Shown: positions 1 to 8,647, counted from the first letter of the stretch. The stretch is DNA of 64,000 bases from Poriferisodalis sp965221195 (GCA_965221195.1 OZ244864.1:992001-1056000); one strand, 5' to 3'. Notes: generated by a model not told the origin, from the letters alone. Translations and numbers: made by a program.

Positions 1-1
1 G

Positions 2-478
2 CTGGTTGAAATGTCGAAACCTGGCTTGAGACATGCACAACTCACGGCACGTTTGTGTACACAGTTGTGCAACCACGTCGACGAACGACACCTCGGAACG
101 GTGGTTGGGGAGCTTGGCGTGCTGCTCGAACGCGACCCCGACACGGTGCGCGCGCCCGATGTTGCCTTCATCTCCTACGACCGCCTACCCAAGGGGAACC
201 TGTTTTCTGGCTACGCCGAGAACGTCCCAGACTTGGTGGTGGAGGTGGTTTCGCCGTCGGATCGTCTCGTTGCCGTGCGTGATAAGGCCCGAATGTGGCT
301 GAGCTTCGGGGTGCAGTTGGTGTGGGTGGTGTTTCCGGCCTCTCGCACGGTCGAGGTGTACAGCGCCGATGCCGACACAGCCGACACAGCCGAGACGTTG
401 ACCGAGGCCGACCATCTCGATGGCGGCTCAGTGCTGCCAGAGTTCACCTGCCCGCTCAGCCGCCTTTTTGCCGACTGA
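2..478 (+). CDS. Uma2-family putative nuclease, 5'-truncated by window edge
   Basis: Uma2 (DUF820) proteins have a PD-(D/E)XK-type fold and are presumed DNases; none of this is shown directly here. The reading frame is open to the window start: the codons before the first ATG (position 11) give LVE, matching the LVEM stretch inside the complete paralog at 1633-2214, so the ATG at 11 is internal and about 35 N-terminal residues lie outside. Core features visible are the PDTVRAPDVAF segment, the PDLVVEVVSPSD strand (acidic and Glu active-site region) and the RDKARMWLSFGV helix. The last 75 residues are nearly identical to the paralog. Family call is firm; cellular role is unknown. Confidence 0.8.
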   Translation: MVEMSKPGLRHAQLTARLCTQLCNHVDERHLGTVVGELGVLLERDPDTVRAPDVAFISYDRLPKGNLFSGYAENVPDLVVEVVSPSDRLVAVRDKARMWLSFGVQLVWVVFPASRTVEVYSADADTADTAETLTEADHLDGGSVLPEFTCPLSRLFAD

Positions 479-518
479 GGTTCGCCTGTGTTTTCCGTGA
501 ATCGCAAAAGCCTCGTGG

Positions 519-956
519 CTACCGGCGTTCGAGCAGCGGGTTGCGCCAGCGAAGACCGCTGAACCGGGCAAAGTCGTTGTCGTTGGAATGAACTTCTGCT
601 TGGTGCTCTATCGCAAGCGCCGCAATGTGTGCATCTGAGACCAAGTTGCCACCAACTCCGGCATCAACAAGTAGGCGCCGCAAGATTGCCAAGTGCTGGA
701 CCCCGGGGTTTAGCGGCACGATTTGAGGCAGGTTGAGCCACTCGGAAACCAATCCGACCGCGCGTTCAGTTGGTACCGGACGAATTGCTGTCCGATGCTG
801 CGTGATGATCCGGATGAACCCAGTCGTCACTGCCCACGGAAGTCCGACTCGCTCTGACCCGTTGCACGCTCCCTCCCACCAGTTCTTTGCAGATTCGTGA
901 AACCTCATGTCGTCGCTGTAGGCGTAGATCAGGAGGTTGATATCGGGGACGATCAC
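519..956 (-). CDS. PIN-domain toxin, VapC type
   Basis: Likely an Mg-dependent endoribonuclease toxin of a type II toxin-antitoxin pair. The 145-residue product opens with MIVPDINLLIYA, the typical first PIN strand with its catalytic Asp. A further acidic cluster lies near the C-terminus (SDAHIAALAIEHQAEVHSNDNDFARF), with the usual DxDF-like end. It starts with GTG (954-956) that overlaps the stop of the upstream antitoxin gene by 4 bases, so the two are translationally coupled. Length is ordinary for VapC. Substrate RNA cannot be inferred. Confidence 0.85.
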   Translation of the reverse strand: MIVPDINLLIYAYSDDMRFHESAKNWWEGACNGSERVGLPWAVTTGFIRIITQHRTAIRPVPTERAVGLVSEWLNLPQIVPLNPGVQHLAILRRLLVDAGVGGNLVSDAHIAALAIEHQAEVHSNDNDFARFSGLRWRNPLLERR

Positions 957-1261
957 CGATCAGGCGCATCCCGCTGAGATGCATCCAGGTCGGTCTGGCG
1001 AGCGATGCGCGCTTCTTTCTCGAGATATGCCTCGACTTCAAGTTCGTCGACCAGTTGATTCAACCGGAGCGGATCTACCCCAGGGCGCAATCCGAAGTTC
1101 AGAGGCCGCACTAGGTACGGCCCGGTCGGCATCACAGCGTCAGGCCGCAATCCGCAACGCAGCACGTCGTTGACGACCTGCTTGAAGGGCAAGCCCAGGT
1201 GACGAGCCCGTTCCTTCAATGCGTCTGCAACGTCGTCGTCGAGCGTGAGGGTTGTTCGCAT
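953..1261 (-). CDS. Ribbon-helix-helix type antitoxin, VapB-like
   Basis: Small protein (102 residues from the ATG at 1261) whose N-terminus MRTTLTLDDDVADALKERA is a ribbon-helix-helix strand-helix, the DNA-binding part of many antitoxins. The C-terminal half (PLNFGLRPGVDPLRLNQLVDELE) is likely the toxin-binding tail. A longer start at 1282 would add seven residues (MSHHDVF) before the RHH strand and is less likely. It lies directly upstream of the PIN toxin with a 4-base overlap, as expected for an autoregulated pair. Confidence 0.8.
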   Translation of the reverse strand: MRTTLTLDDDVADALKERARHLGLPFKQVVNDVLRCGLRPDAVMPTGPYLVRPLNFGLRPGVDPLRLNQLVDELEVEAYLEKEARIARQTDLDASQRDAPDR

Positions 1262-1632
1262 GAAGACATCATGATGGCTCACTCAGCTGATGTCAAGATG
1301 CTCCTGAGTGTCGCGCCAATGTCAGCGACACGAGCCTCGACCATCACTGCCCGTGCCTCCACTGCCCGTGCCTCAGCCATCTCCGATGCTGGCTGTGCGG
1401 AATGGATCAGCTTGGGTGGGTCGGGAATTCGGTTCTCTGGGGGCTTGCCGAGGTGAGACAATGACGATGCGGCATCTTGGATGTTGTTGCCGACTCGCTT
1501 CTGCAACCACCCACACCGTGCGAGCTCCGTGCCCGCACGCCAGCGTCTCAGATGCCACAGCAGACCTGTTTCCGCCAAAAGGTGACTGCCTGAATCTCTA
1601 GCCTGAAAAAAAACGAAAGGCATTGAAATAAA
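1262..1632. other. Gene-free stretch between VapB-like gene and Uma2 gene
   Basis: No convincing gene is seen. A minus-strand open frame crosses it (1279-1767) but runs into the Uma2 gene and has no recognisable family or start signal. The stretch carries the promoter side of the toxin-antitoxin pair, a small repeated GCCCGTGCCTC motif near 1350-1375, and an unusually A-rich segment (about 1603-1632) directly before the Uma2 ATG. Confidence 0.5.
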
Positions 1633-2214
1633 ATGAAGACTGCCACTGAAGCCTCTGCGACTACGTTGCTCACTGCCGATGACTTGCTGCGTCTTGACGC
1701 CCAAGGCGTGAGTGGCGAGCTGGTTCGGGGAGTGCTGGTTGAGATGACACCACCGGGACAAGAGCACGGATGGATAGTTGCTTCGCTCGCAGGCAGAATC
1801 GTTCTCTACGTTGAAGAGCGCCGAGCCGGCATCGTCGTCGCAGGCGACTCCGGCGTACAGCTTGAGCGTAACCCCGACACGGTACGTGCGCCCGATGTTG
1901 CGTTCACGTCGGCAACCCGGCTGCCTGCTGGCCGTATAACCCCTGGGTATGCCGAGGTAGTTCCTGATCTGGTGGTGGAGGTGGTTTCGCCGTCTGATCG
2001 TTTCGCTGTCGTGCGCGATAAGGCGCGTATGTGGTTGAGTTTTGGGGTGCAGTTGGTGTGGGTGGTGTTTCCGGTCTCTCGCACGGTTGAGGTGTACCGC
2101 GCTGGCGTTGACACAGGTGACACGGCCGAGACGTTGACCGAGGCCGACAATCTCAATGGCGGCTCAGTGCTGCCGGGGTTCACCTGCCCGCTCAGCGACC
2201 TCTTCGCGGACTGA
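1633..2214 (+). CDS. Uma2-family putative nuclease
   Basis: Complete 193-residue Uma2 (DUF820) protein. Order: N-terminal helix (LLTADDLLRLDAQGV), the SGELVRGVLVEMTPPG segment, a conserved HGWIVASLAGRI helix, PDTVRAPDVAF, the PDLVVEVVSPSDRF strand carrying the likely active-site Glu, and RDKARMWLSFGV. The family is expanded in some bacteria and believed to be PD-(D/E)XK-like. It is a close paralog of the truncated gene at the left edge; the two 3' halves are almost identical at DNA level, indicating recent duplication or gene conversion. Function is unproven. Confidence 0.85.
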   Translation: MKTATEASATTLLTADDLLRLDAQGVSGELVRGVLVEMTPPGQEHGWIVASLAGRIVLYVEERRAGIVVAGDSGVQLERNPDTVRAPDVAFTSATRLPAGRITPGYAEVVPDLVVEVVSPSDRFAVVRDKARMWLSFGVQLVWVVFPVSRTVEVYRAGVDTGDTAETLTEADNLNGGSVLPGFTCPLSDLFAD

Positions 2215-2251
2215 GCTTCTCGGTGTCGGGAACTGGCACGAATCGGGGCAA

Positions 2252-2539
2252 CTAGCCAATGCCGTCAACGAGCACGGCGCGACCGTTGGTGGTTGCCCCC
2301 AGTCGGATGCCCACGACGGCTTGATAGTCGTCTGATTCATAGGCCGCTCGGGCGGCCTCCATGGTGGGATATTCAACGATGACTGTCTGTACCCCGGCAT
2401 CGCCCTCCTTGATGATCGACGCTGGGTCGAGCGCGAGCAGCTTGGCACCTCCCGCCATGATGGGTGCAGCGCTGCGCTGGTACTCCTTGTACTTGTCTGG
2501 GTCAACAACGTCATAGTTAGCAATGAGATATGCAGGCAT
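2252..2539 (-). CDS. DUF1330 family protein
   Basis: A 95-residue dimeric alpha+beta barrel-type protein. MPAYLIANYDVVDPDKYKEYQ is the family's first strand and helix, and TVIVEYPTMEAARAAYESDDYQAV is its hallmark second half. DUF1330 members are structurally related to stress-responsive A/B barrel and monooxygenase-like proteins; the biochemical role is unknown. It stands alone, convergent with the Uma2 gene (37-base gap). Confidence 0.85.
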   Translation of the reverse strand: MPAYLIANYDVVDPDKYKEYQRSAAPIMAGGAKLLALDPASIIKEGDAGVQTVIVEYPTMEAARAAYESDDYQAVVGIRLGATTNGRAVLVDGIG

Positions 2540-2724
2540 CCGACCGGTCTAGCAGGCCATGCGCTGCGCTGCTGTGCAACGACCGCAGCCATCAACCGGG
2601 TCTGCTATCAACCGGCCCGCAGTCCCCGACCGCATAGCCAGCAACCGGTCAAAGAGTGGGTTGCTAGGTTGCCGCCGCAGGGGCGTGCGGAGCGATCCGG
2701 CGTTGAGGTCGGCAGGCTGTAGCG

Positions 2725-3981
2725 GTGCCGCACCGAGACATGATCGTGATTGGAGCCGGACCGGCCGGTGCGGCGGCGGCCATGCGCGCCGCAGGCGCCG
2801 GCATCACGGTAACGGCGTTCGAGAAAGCAGCACACGGACGTGACAAGGTCTGCGGCGACGGTCTCACACCCCGCGCTGTTGCAGCGCTCGACGACCTCGG
2901 CATCCCGCTCGACGAGGCGCATCGCATAGTTGGGCTGCGCATGATCGCCGGTGAGCGCGTGCGTGAGCTGGACTGGCCGGCCAGCGGACAGTTCGGCGCT
3001 CACGGGGCAGTGTGGCCCCGCCGCCGTCTCGACAGCGCCCTCTGCGATGGCGCCGTAGCGGCCGGGGCTGAGCTGCGCTTTGGCACCGAGGCGCTGCCAA
3101 TCCTCGAAGATGGCCGGGCGGTCGGTGTCGTTGCGGCCGGTGAGCGCTGGACAGCCGACCTGGTGGTGTTGGCGGCCGGCGCGCAAGGCCAAGCCGCCCG
3201 CATGCTGGGCGCTCTGCGCGATCCCGATGAACCGTTCGGCCTCGCCATCCGCACCTACGCGCAGACACCGCGCCACGCCGAGGAATACCTTGAAGCCTGC
3301 CTGACGCTTCGTGACCCCGACGGCACTGCGGTGCCGGGATACGGCTGGTTGTTCCCCGCAGGCGACGGCACCGTCAACATCGGGGTTGGTGCTCTTAGCA
3401 CGATGAAAGGCTTCGCGAAGCTGAACCTGAACCGCCTCTGCGACAGCTACCGCGACTTGGTGGCTGACAGCTGGCAGCTCGGCCCGTACTTGGAACGTCC
3501 ACGGGCGTGGCGCCTGCCGATGAGCGCAGTGCGCCGGCACGGACCCGGTTGGGTGGCGATCGGCGACGCAGCCGGGCTAGTCAACCCCATGAACGGCGAA
3601 GGCATCGACTACGGCCTCGAGACCGGTATAGCTGTCGCAGACCTGTTCGCTGCTGACCCGTCTTGCGCGCCTGAGGCCTACGACCAGTTGGTAGCCGAGC
3701 GATTCGATGCGTTCTTGCGGACGGGCCGACGCTTCTCCTACCTCATCGGCCACCCTCGCATCCTTCAAGTCGGTCTGCGATTGGCCGTCGGCACTGATGC
3801 CATCGCCCGTCTGACATTGCAGGTGATGGGCAACCTCATCGACAACCAGACCCCGGGCGTTGCAGGTCGGGTTTTGGGAGTTGCCGACCGTGCGTTGGCG
3901 GTGGCCTCGCCAGCCCTGCGCCGTCTGCACCGACGCCGCCACGAACGCGCAGCCGCTGGCCGTCACAGTGCCGTTGGTTGA
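2725..3981 (+). CDS. Geranylgeranyl reductase family flavoprotein
   Basis: FAD-dependent oxidoreductase of 418 residues that in relatives reduces isoprenoid chains such as menaquinone side chains or geranylgeranyl groups. Residues about 6-35 form the dinucleotide-binding fold (VIGAGPAGAAAAMRA, ending with an acidic strand tip at FEK). CGDGLTPRAVAAL is the family's second motif, and WVAIGDAAGLVNPMNGEGI near residue 280 is the FAD ribityl-binding GD motif. The GTG start at 2725 is used; an ATG at 2740 (MIVIGAG) is the alternative. In actinobacteria such genes often sit near menaquinone or respiratory genes; here no such partner is adjacent, so the substrate is uncertain. Confidence 0.85.
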   Translation: MPHRDMIVIGAGPAGAAAAMRAAGAGITVTAFEKAAHGRDKVCGDGLTPRAVAALDDLGIPLDEAHRIVGLRMIAGERVRELDWPASGQFGAHGAVWPRRRLDSALCDGAVAAGAELRFGTEALPILEDGRAVGVVAAGERWTADLVVLAAGAQGQAARMLGALRDPDEPFGLAIRTYAQTPRHAEEYLEACLTLRDPDGTAVPGYGWLFPAGDGTVNIGVGALSTMKGFAKLNLNRLCDSYRDLVADSWQLGPYLERPRAWRLPMSAVRRHGPGWVAIGDAAGLVNPMNGEGIDYGLETGIAVADLFAADPSCAPEAYDQLVAERFDAFLRTGRRFSYLIGHPRILQVGLRLAVGTDAIARLTLQVMGNLIDNQTPGVAGRVLGVADRALAVASPALRRLHRRRHERAAAGRHSAVG

Positions 3982-4027
3982 GCCACAAACGCTAAGCCAC
4001 TGCTCCGCAGTCTCGTAGAATCAGCCC

Positions 4028-4567
4028 ATGGATGTACAGGAGACCCCGCAAGAGATATTGATCGTCGCTGGGCCGAATGGCGCCGGCAAGACGACTTTTG
4101 CCATGAAGCACCTGCCTGCTCATCTCGCCGGTGTGGACTACATCAATGCCGACCTGATCGCTGCTGGCTTGGCCCCCATGAACCCGCTCAGCGCCAACAT
4201 CCGCGCCGGCAAGCTGCTGCTCACCGAACTGGACCGGCTCACAGCCCAAAAGCAGAGCTTCGCTTTTGAGACCACCTTGTCTGGTCGGGCCTATCTGCGC
4301 CGCGTCATTCGCTGGCGCGAACTCGGCTACAAGGTCACTCTCTACTTTTTGTCGTTACCGACCGCAGACGAAGCCGTCAAGCGTGTGCGTCTGCGGGTAG
4401 CTAAGGGCGGCCACAATGTGCCCGAGCAAGATGTGCGGCGTCGTTTTGAAGCGGGATTGTCCAACTTGCGCAACGTCTATGCTGAGGTCGTGGACGATTG
4501 GGTGCTGTTTGACAACCGGGGTGCAGTGCCTGTCGTTCTTGAACGCAAGGAGTGTCATGACCACTAA
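4028..4567 (+). CDS. Zeta-toxin-like P-loop kinase
   Basis: A 179-residue P-loop protein. ILIVAGPNGAGKTTFA (about residues 10-25) is the Walker A motif; INADLIAAGLAP and the FAFETTLSGRAYL segment match the zeta-toxin/AAA family, in which the acidic residue in the NADL-like motif contacts the substrate. Zeta toxins phosphorylate UDP-N-acetylglucosamine, but many chromosomal homologs have unknown substrates. The C-terminus ends VLERKECHDH. The stop overlaps an 81-residue ORF by 11 bases. No epsilon-type antitoxin lies upstream, so calling it a toxin would be premature. Confidence 0.8.
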   Translation: MDVQETPQEILIVAGPNGAGKTTFAMKHLPAHLAGVDYINADLIAAGLAPMNPLSANIRAGKLLLTELDRLTAQKQSFAFETTLSGRAYLRRVIRWRELGYKVTLYFLSLPTADEAVKRVRLRVAKGGHNVPEQDVRRRFEAGLSNLRNVYAEVVDDWVLFDNRGAVPVVLERKECHDH

Positions 4568-4802
4568 TGGTGCAGTAGCTGCGACAAACGGAAAGCGCGC
4601 CGAGCTTGAAGAAGGCCTTGAAGATGTCCTTGATTCGCTGCGCCTAGCGGCGAAGCAGGCGCATTTGGATGCCTACCTCACCGGCACCGGCGTAGTTGTA
4701 CATCGCGACGGCGCAACGCGAATTATCGCACCCGACCCTGCGATGTACGAAGACCTGATTCCGCCTCCGTACGTGGAAAAGCCCCTGCAAGCTGCTTCCT
4801 GA
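4557..4802 (+). CDS. Small acidic protein overlapping the zeta-like gene
   Basis: An 81-residue protein starting at ATG 4557, inside the last codons of the zeta-like gene, so the two are translationally coupled. A predicted helix (KRAELEEGLEDVLDSLRLAAKQAHLDAYL) is followed by a strand pair (GTGVVVHRDGATRIIAPDP) and a proline-rich end. I recognise no family. Position and size make it a candidate partner or antitoxin of the kinase, which is inference only. An antitoxin placed downstream would differ from the epsilon/zeta order. Confidence 0.6.
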   Translation: MTTNGAVAATNGKRAELEEGLEDVLDSLRLAAKQAHLDAYLTGTGVVVHRDGATRIIAPDPAMYEDLIPPPYVEKPLQAAS

Positions 4803-4868
4803 GTTTGGCAGCACCACATCTTGTCGGCCTGACATGCAGCAACCGGCGCGGCTGGGGCGTGACCGATA

Positions 4869-5720
4869 GTGAGCGCAGCGCTGCTTGACGGCCAAGCACT
4901 GGCCGCACAGATCAAAGAAGAACTGCGACTCCGTATCGCCCAAGAAGGCCTGCAACCTGGACTCGGCACAATATTGGTTGGCGACGATCCGGCATCTCAC
5001 AGCTACGTCGGGGCCAAGATCCGAGACTGCGGTGAAGTTGGCATCACCTCAATTCACGAAGAACTGCCCGCCAACCTCACCGGTGCCGAACTTGAAGCTG
5101 TCATCAAGCGTTTCAACAGCGATCCAGCAGTACACGCCTACATCGTGCAGCTCCCCTTGCCCCGTCATCTTGACGAAGAAGCCGCACTGCTGGCCATCGA
5201 TCCCGACAAAGACGCCGACGGGTTGCATCCCGTCAACCTCGGTCGGCTGGTCATGGGCGTTGACGGCCCGCTGCCGTGTACACCCCGCGGTATTCAGGTC
5301 ATGCTTGAGCACTACGAGGTGCCGACTGAGGGGCGCCATGTGGTGGTAGTGGGCCGAGGGCTCACCATCGGCCGCCCGATGGCGCTGCTGATGGCGTTGA
5401 AACGAACGACAGCAAACGCAGCCGTCACGGTGATCCATACAGGTATCGCCGACCTCGGCGCGCACACCCGCCAAGCAGACATCGTTATCGCAGCGGCCGG
5501 GGTGCCCGGTCTCATCACGGCCGACATGGTGAAGCCAGGCGCCGCGGTGATAGGCGGCGGTATCACCCGCGAGGGCCGCAGGATTCTCTCCGATGTTGAC
5601 GAGTCGGTCGGCGAAGTGGCCGGCTGGATAACACCCCGACTCGGCGGTGTCGGCCCGATGACCCGCGCAATGCTGCTGGCCAACACCGTCGATGCCGCTG
5701 CCGCTGCCGCAGCCAACTGA
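4869..5720 (+). CDS. folD: Bifunctional methylenetetrahydrofolate dehydrogenase/cyclohydrolase
   Basis: Interconverts 5,10-methylene-, methenyl- and 10-formyl-tetrahydrofolate in the cytosol, supplying one-carbon units to purine and fMet synthesis. The 283 residues match the family length. The catalytic Tyr-x3-Lys is seen in SYVGAKIRD (about residue 50), the substrate segment in YIVQLPLPRHLDEE, and the NADP-binding Rossmann part in VVVVGRGLTIGRPMALLM and DIVIAAAGVPGLI. The end motif TPRLGGVGPMTRAML is typical. GTG start at 4869; 30 bases separate it from mdh, so co-transcription is likely. Products feed purH, about 3 kb away on the other strand. Confidence 0.95.
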   Translation: MSAALLDGQALAAQIKEELRLRIAQEGLQPGLGTILVGDDPASHSYVGAKIRDCGEVGITSIHEELPANLTGAELEAVIKRFNSDPAVHAYIVQLPLPRHLDEEAALLAIDPDKDADGLHPVNLGRLVMGVDGPLPCTPRGIQVMLEHYEVPTEGRHVVVVGRGLTIGRPMALLMALKRTTANAAVTVIHTGIADLGAHTRQADIVIAAAGVPGLITADMVKPGAAVIGGGITREGRRILSDVDESVGEVAGWITPRLGGVGPMTRAMLLANTVDAAAAAAAN

Positions 5721-5750
5721 GAGAGCCGACTGAGAGAACCGGAGATAACA

Positions 5751-6740
5751 GTGAACGACCCAGTTCGAGTTGCCGTGACGGGCGCCGCCGGCCAGATCGG
5801 CTACAGCCTGCTGTTTCGGATTGCTTCGGGGGCGATGCTCGGCCCCGACCAGCCCGTCGAACTCCGCCTGCTGGAGATCCCCCCGGCACTGGGCGCGCTC
5901 GACGGCGTGATGATGGAACTCAACGACTGCGCGTTTGGGTTGCTGACCTCATGTACTGGCACAGCAGATCCCAACGAGGCTTTCGAGGGAGCCGACTATG
6001 CGCTGCTGGTGGGTTCGATGCCCCGCAAGGTCGGCATGGAGCGCAGCGACCTGCTTGAGGCCAACGGCGGCATCTTCACGGTGCAGGGCAAAGCGCTTAG
6101 CGATTCGGCCAACCCGAGTGTGCGTGTGCTGGTGGTGGGTAACCCGGCCAACACCAACTGCCTCATCGCAATGAACAACGCGCCCGCTATCGACGACCGG
6201 CAATTCACCGCCATGACCCGCCTCGATCACAACCGTGCCGTCACCCAGCTCGCCGCCAAGGCGGGCGTTTCGGTCAATGAGGTGACGCGCATGACGATCT
6301 GGGGCAACCACTCCGCCACGCAGTACCCCGACATCTTTCGTGCTGAGGTGGGCGGCCACAACGCGGCAGCCTTAGTGGACGATCAGAAATGGCTGGAGGA
6401 CGACTTCATCCCAACCGTGCAACAGCGAGGAGCGGCCATCATCAGCGCCCGCGGCGCTTCATCGGCGGCATCGGCAGCATCGGCGGCTATCGATCACATA
6501 CGCGACTGGGTGTTGGGCACACCTGGTGGCGACTGGGTGTCCATGGGCATCCCGTCTGTTGGTGACTACGGCGCTCCTGAGGGCATCATCACCTCATACC
6601 CGGTCACTGTTGCCAACGGCCACTACCGCGTGGTGACAGGTTTGGCACTAGACGAGTTCAGTCGTGCCCGGATCGAAACCTCTTGGGCCGAACTGGCCGA
6701 CGAACGCGACACCGTTGCCGCGATGGGCCTGCTCGGCTGA
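5751..6740 (+). CDS. mdh: Malate dehydrogenase
   Basis: NAD-dependent oxidation of malate to oxaloacetate in the TCA cycle. The 329-residue length and the TGAAGQIGYSLLFRIASG nucleotide-binding start are typical of the cytosolic-type actinobacterial enzyme. Other marks are the LLEIPPALGALDGV segment, the substrate-binding MPRKVGMERSDLL loop, GNPANTNCLIA, and the catalytic His in IWGNHSATQYPD. A small alanine/serine repeat (SSAASAASAA) sits where the family normally has the ARGASSAASAA segment, slightly lengthened. GTG start at 5751. Confidence 0.95.
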   Translation: MNDPVRVAVTGAAGQIGYSLLFRIASGAMLGPDQPVELRLLEIPPALGALDGVMMELNDCAFGLLTSCTGTADPNEAFEGADYALLVGSMPRKVGMERSDLLEANGGIFTVQGKALSDSANPSVRVLVVGNPANTNCLIAMNNAPAIDDRQFTAMTRLDHNRAVTQLAAKAGVSVNEVTRMTIWGNHSATQYPDIFRAEVGGHNAAALVDDQKWLEDDFIPTVQQRGAAIISARGASSAASAASAAIDHIRDWVLGTPGGDWVSMGIPSVGDYGAPEGIITSYPVTVANGHYRVVTGLALDEFSRARIETSWAELADERDTVAAMGLLG

Positions 6741-6784
6741 AACCCGCTGGGCTTGTTCTTGCAAGTAACAGCCAGCGCAAGCAA

Positions 6785-8647
6785 TTAGCTATTGGGGCCA
6801 TTACTGGGGCCATAGGTGTAACGTCCGATGGCGTTGAGGGTGAGCTGGCGTAGGGGGTTGCAGCTGCCGAGGCGCAGGAAGATGAGGGGTTCGTTGGCGA
6901 TCATGGCAAAGGTGAGCGCGTCGCCGTTGGGAGCAACGCTGACCCCGGCAACCGCCGAACTGTCGTTGAGCTGTCCCCCTTTGGCAAAAACTGTGTTGAT
7001 TGAGGTTGGGTTGGTTGAGGTTGGGTTGGTTGAGGTTGGGCTGGTTGAAGTTGAGCTGCTCTCCGCAGCCGACTGAGGCCCGCAGTCCCGCAGTGTTGGA
7101 GTGCGGCCCGCAATAGACAGCGAAGCCACTAGACGCGAATCTGCCCCTGCGTGCAGCAGCAACTGAACTGTTGCTTCGCAGCTCATGCGGTTGTGAACTG
7201 ACAGTCCCGAGCCGTCCACGATGGTGATCTCGTCGGCTGTGGTTCCCAAAATCTCGCCCAGCGCAGCAGACGCCGCCGCCGCTGCAGCAGCCCGAGACGA
7301 GTCACCGTGGTGCCGGCCGATCTGCTTGAGCAGCATCTCCGCCGGGGTGTTCTCTGAGTACCGCAGTATCCGAACCAGAATCCTCACCAGCGGCGGTGAG
7401 GCGATGCTGGCCAGCGAAGCCGTCTCACCCGCCGCCGGCGCGTTGCCCGAACGAGGCCGCTTTCGAATCACCATGCCGCGTTCTTCAAGCAGGTCATCAA
7501 AGTCAGCGGCAGCTGCCTCGGTGGCATCGGCGCTGCGAGTGTGGCTTCGCCTGGAGACCGTGTAGGGCGAGTAGCCGTCGTTGATGACCAGGCCCGATAG
7601 GACCCCTACCAGATTGTCCGACAGGTACGACGGTTTCCACACCGGCGGCGTGTCCGCTGCGGCATCAGCCAGGGAGTGCGAGGTGTAGGTCTGCTCGCCA
7701 TCGGCGAACCATGAACCGTCTCCCACAATCGCCCCGTCGATGGTGTCGATGCCGCGAGCCTCAAGTGCTGCAACGACGCTGTCGGCCAGCTTGGTCACGT
7801 CGGTGTAGGGACGCTCGGCGGCAATGCGATTGATGTAGCCGGGGGTTGCCAGCACGGGATCACCTCCGCCGATGAGGTACAGGTCGCCCCGCAGCACACC
7901 GTCGTTGACCGCGTCCAGCGCACCGGACCCAGCAACCACTTGAGTGGTGAACGTTGCATCAGCGCCCAGCTCGTTCAGTGCCGCTGTGACGGTCGCGAGT
8001 TTCATCAGCGACGCTGGAAGAAGCGAAGCGTTGCTTTGGTGCTGGAAGATCGGCGTACCGTTGCGGTACAGCGACATGCACATGGCGGTGGGGGCGACAT
8101 CAGAGCGCAACGCTGCGGAGAATTCGGTTACCAACCGCTGCTGCCAAGCGGGAGTGCTGTCATCGGGCTGGCGGCCGTTGCCGGAAACGGTGGGATCGGT
8201 GCCTGCTGCTAGTGCTGCCGCGACGGCACCCACCGCAATTGCCGTCTCCCAGCGATCTGCCCCAGAGACTCGGGTCGCCTTGCGGCCCGCCAGTTTTGCC
8301 TCTGGCACTGCTGCGGTTCCACCAACGACGTAGCCGTCGCTTGCCGCTGTGTTGAGCCGATCGATCTGGCTCTGCGGGAATGGTTCGTCGCGGGCTCCGG
8401 CCAGAACGATGCAGCTATCGGACCCAAGCACACCCGCGAGCGTGACTGCCGAATAGATGTCGGACTGCGCCGCGGCATCCGATGCGACAATCACCGGCAC
8501 GGCACCGCTGCAGTCGCCAAGCACATCAGACGACGGCAGCGTCGCTTGTCCGGTTGAGATCGCCTGTGCGCCAACAGGGTCGGGCAACTGCACACCAAAC
8601 GTTGTCAGCAGCAGGATCAACGTCGCCGCCGTGGATCGTCGCTTCAT
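6785..8647 (-). CDS. dacB: Secreted PBP4-type D-Ala-D-Ala carboxypeptidase with N-terminal cell-wall-binding domain
   Basis: A 620-residue exported protein. Residues 1-28 form a signal peptide ending near PVGAQA. Residues about 40-145 look like one cell wall binding repeat 2 unit (DSCIVLAGARD, VVGGTAAVP, RVSGADRWETAIAV). From about 170 a peptidase S13 domain follows: SxxK motif in LLPASLMKLAT, SxN in RYSENTPAEM, and KxG in VFAKGGQL. It trims or cross-links peptidoglycan stem peptides outside the membrane. A low-complexity Ser/Thr/Asn/Pro repeat (STSPTSTNPTSTNPTS) precedes the KGG motif. The wall-binding fusion would anchor the enzyme to the envelope. It is convergent with mdh. Confidence 0.85.
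   Translation of the reverse strand: MKRRSTAATLILLLTTFGVQLPDPVGAQAISTGQATLPSSDVLGDCSGAVPVIVASDAAAQSDIYSAVTLAGVLGSDSCIVLAGARDEPFPQSQIDRLNTAASDGYVVGGTAAVPEAKLAGRKATRVSGADRWETAIAVGAVAAALAAGTDPTVSGNGRQPDDSTPAWQQRLVTEFSAALRSDVAPTAMCMSLYRNGTPIFQHQSNASLLPASLMKLATVTAALNELGADATFTTQVVAGSGALDAVNDGVLRGDLYLIGGGDPVLATPGYINRIAAERPYTDVTKLADSVVAALEARGIDTIDGAIVGDGSWFADGEQTYTSHSLADAAADTPPVWKPSYLSDNLVGVLSGLVINDGYSPYTVSRRSHTRSADATEAAAADFDDLLEERGMVIRKRPRSGNAPAAGETASLASIASPPLVRILVRILRYSENTPAEMLLKQIGRHHGDSSRAAAAAAASAALGEILGTTADEITIVDGSGLSVHNRMSCEATVQLLLHAGADSRLVASLSIAGRTPTLRDCGPQSAAESSSTSTSPTSTNPTSTNPTSINTVFAKGGQLNDSSAVAGVSVAPNGDALTFAMIANEPLIFLRLGSCNPLRQLTLNAIGRYTYGPSNGPNS

Noticed and set aside
1279..1767. 162-residue minus-strand open frame with an EARAVEARAV segment
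   Set aside because: Overlaps the Uma2 gene, has no ribosome-binding site I can see and no family; the repeat-like segment is explained by a short DNA repeat.
2608..3540. 310-residue minus-strand open frame
   Set aside because: Antisense to the geranylgeranyl-reductase-like gene; no recognisable domain.
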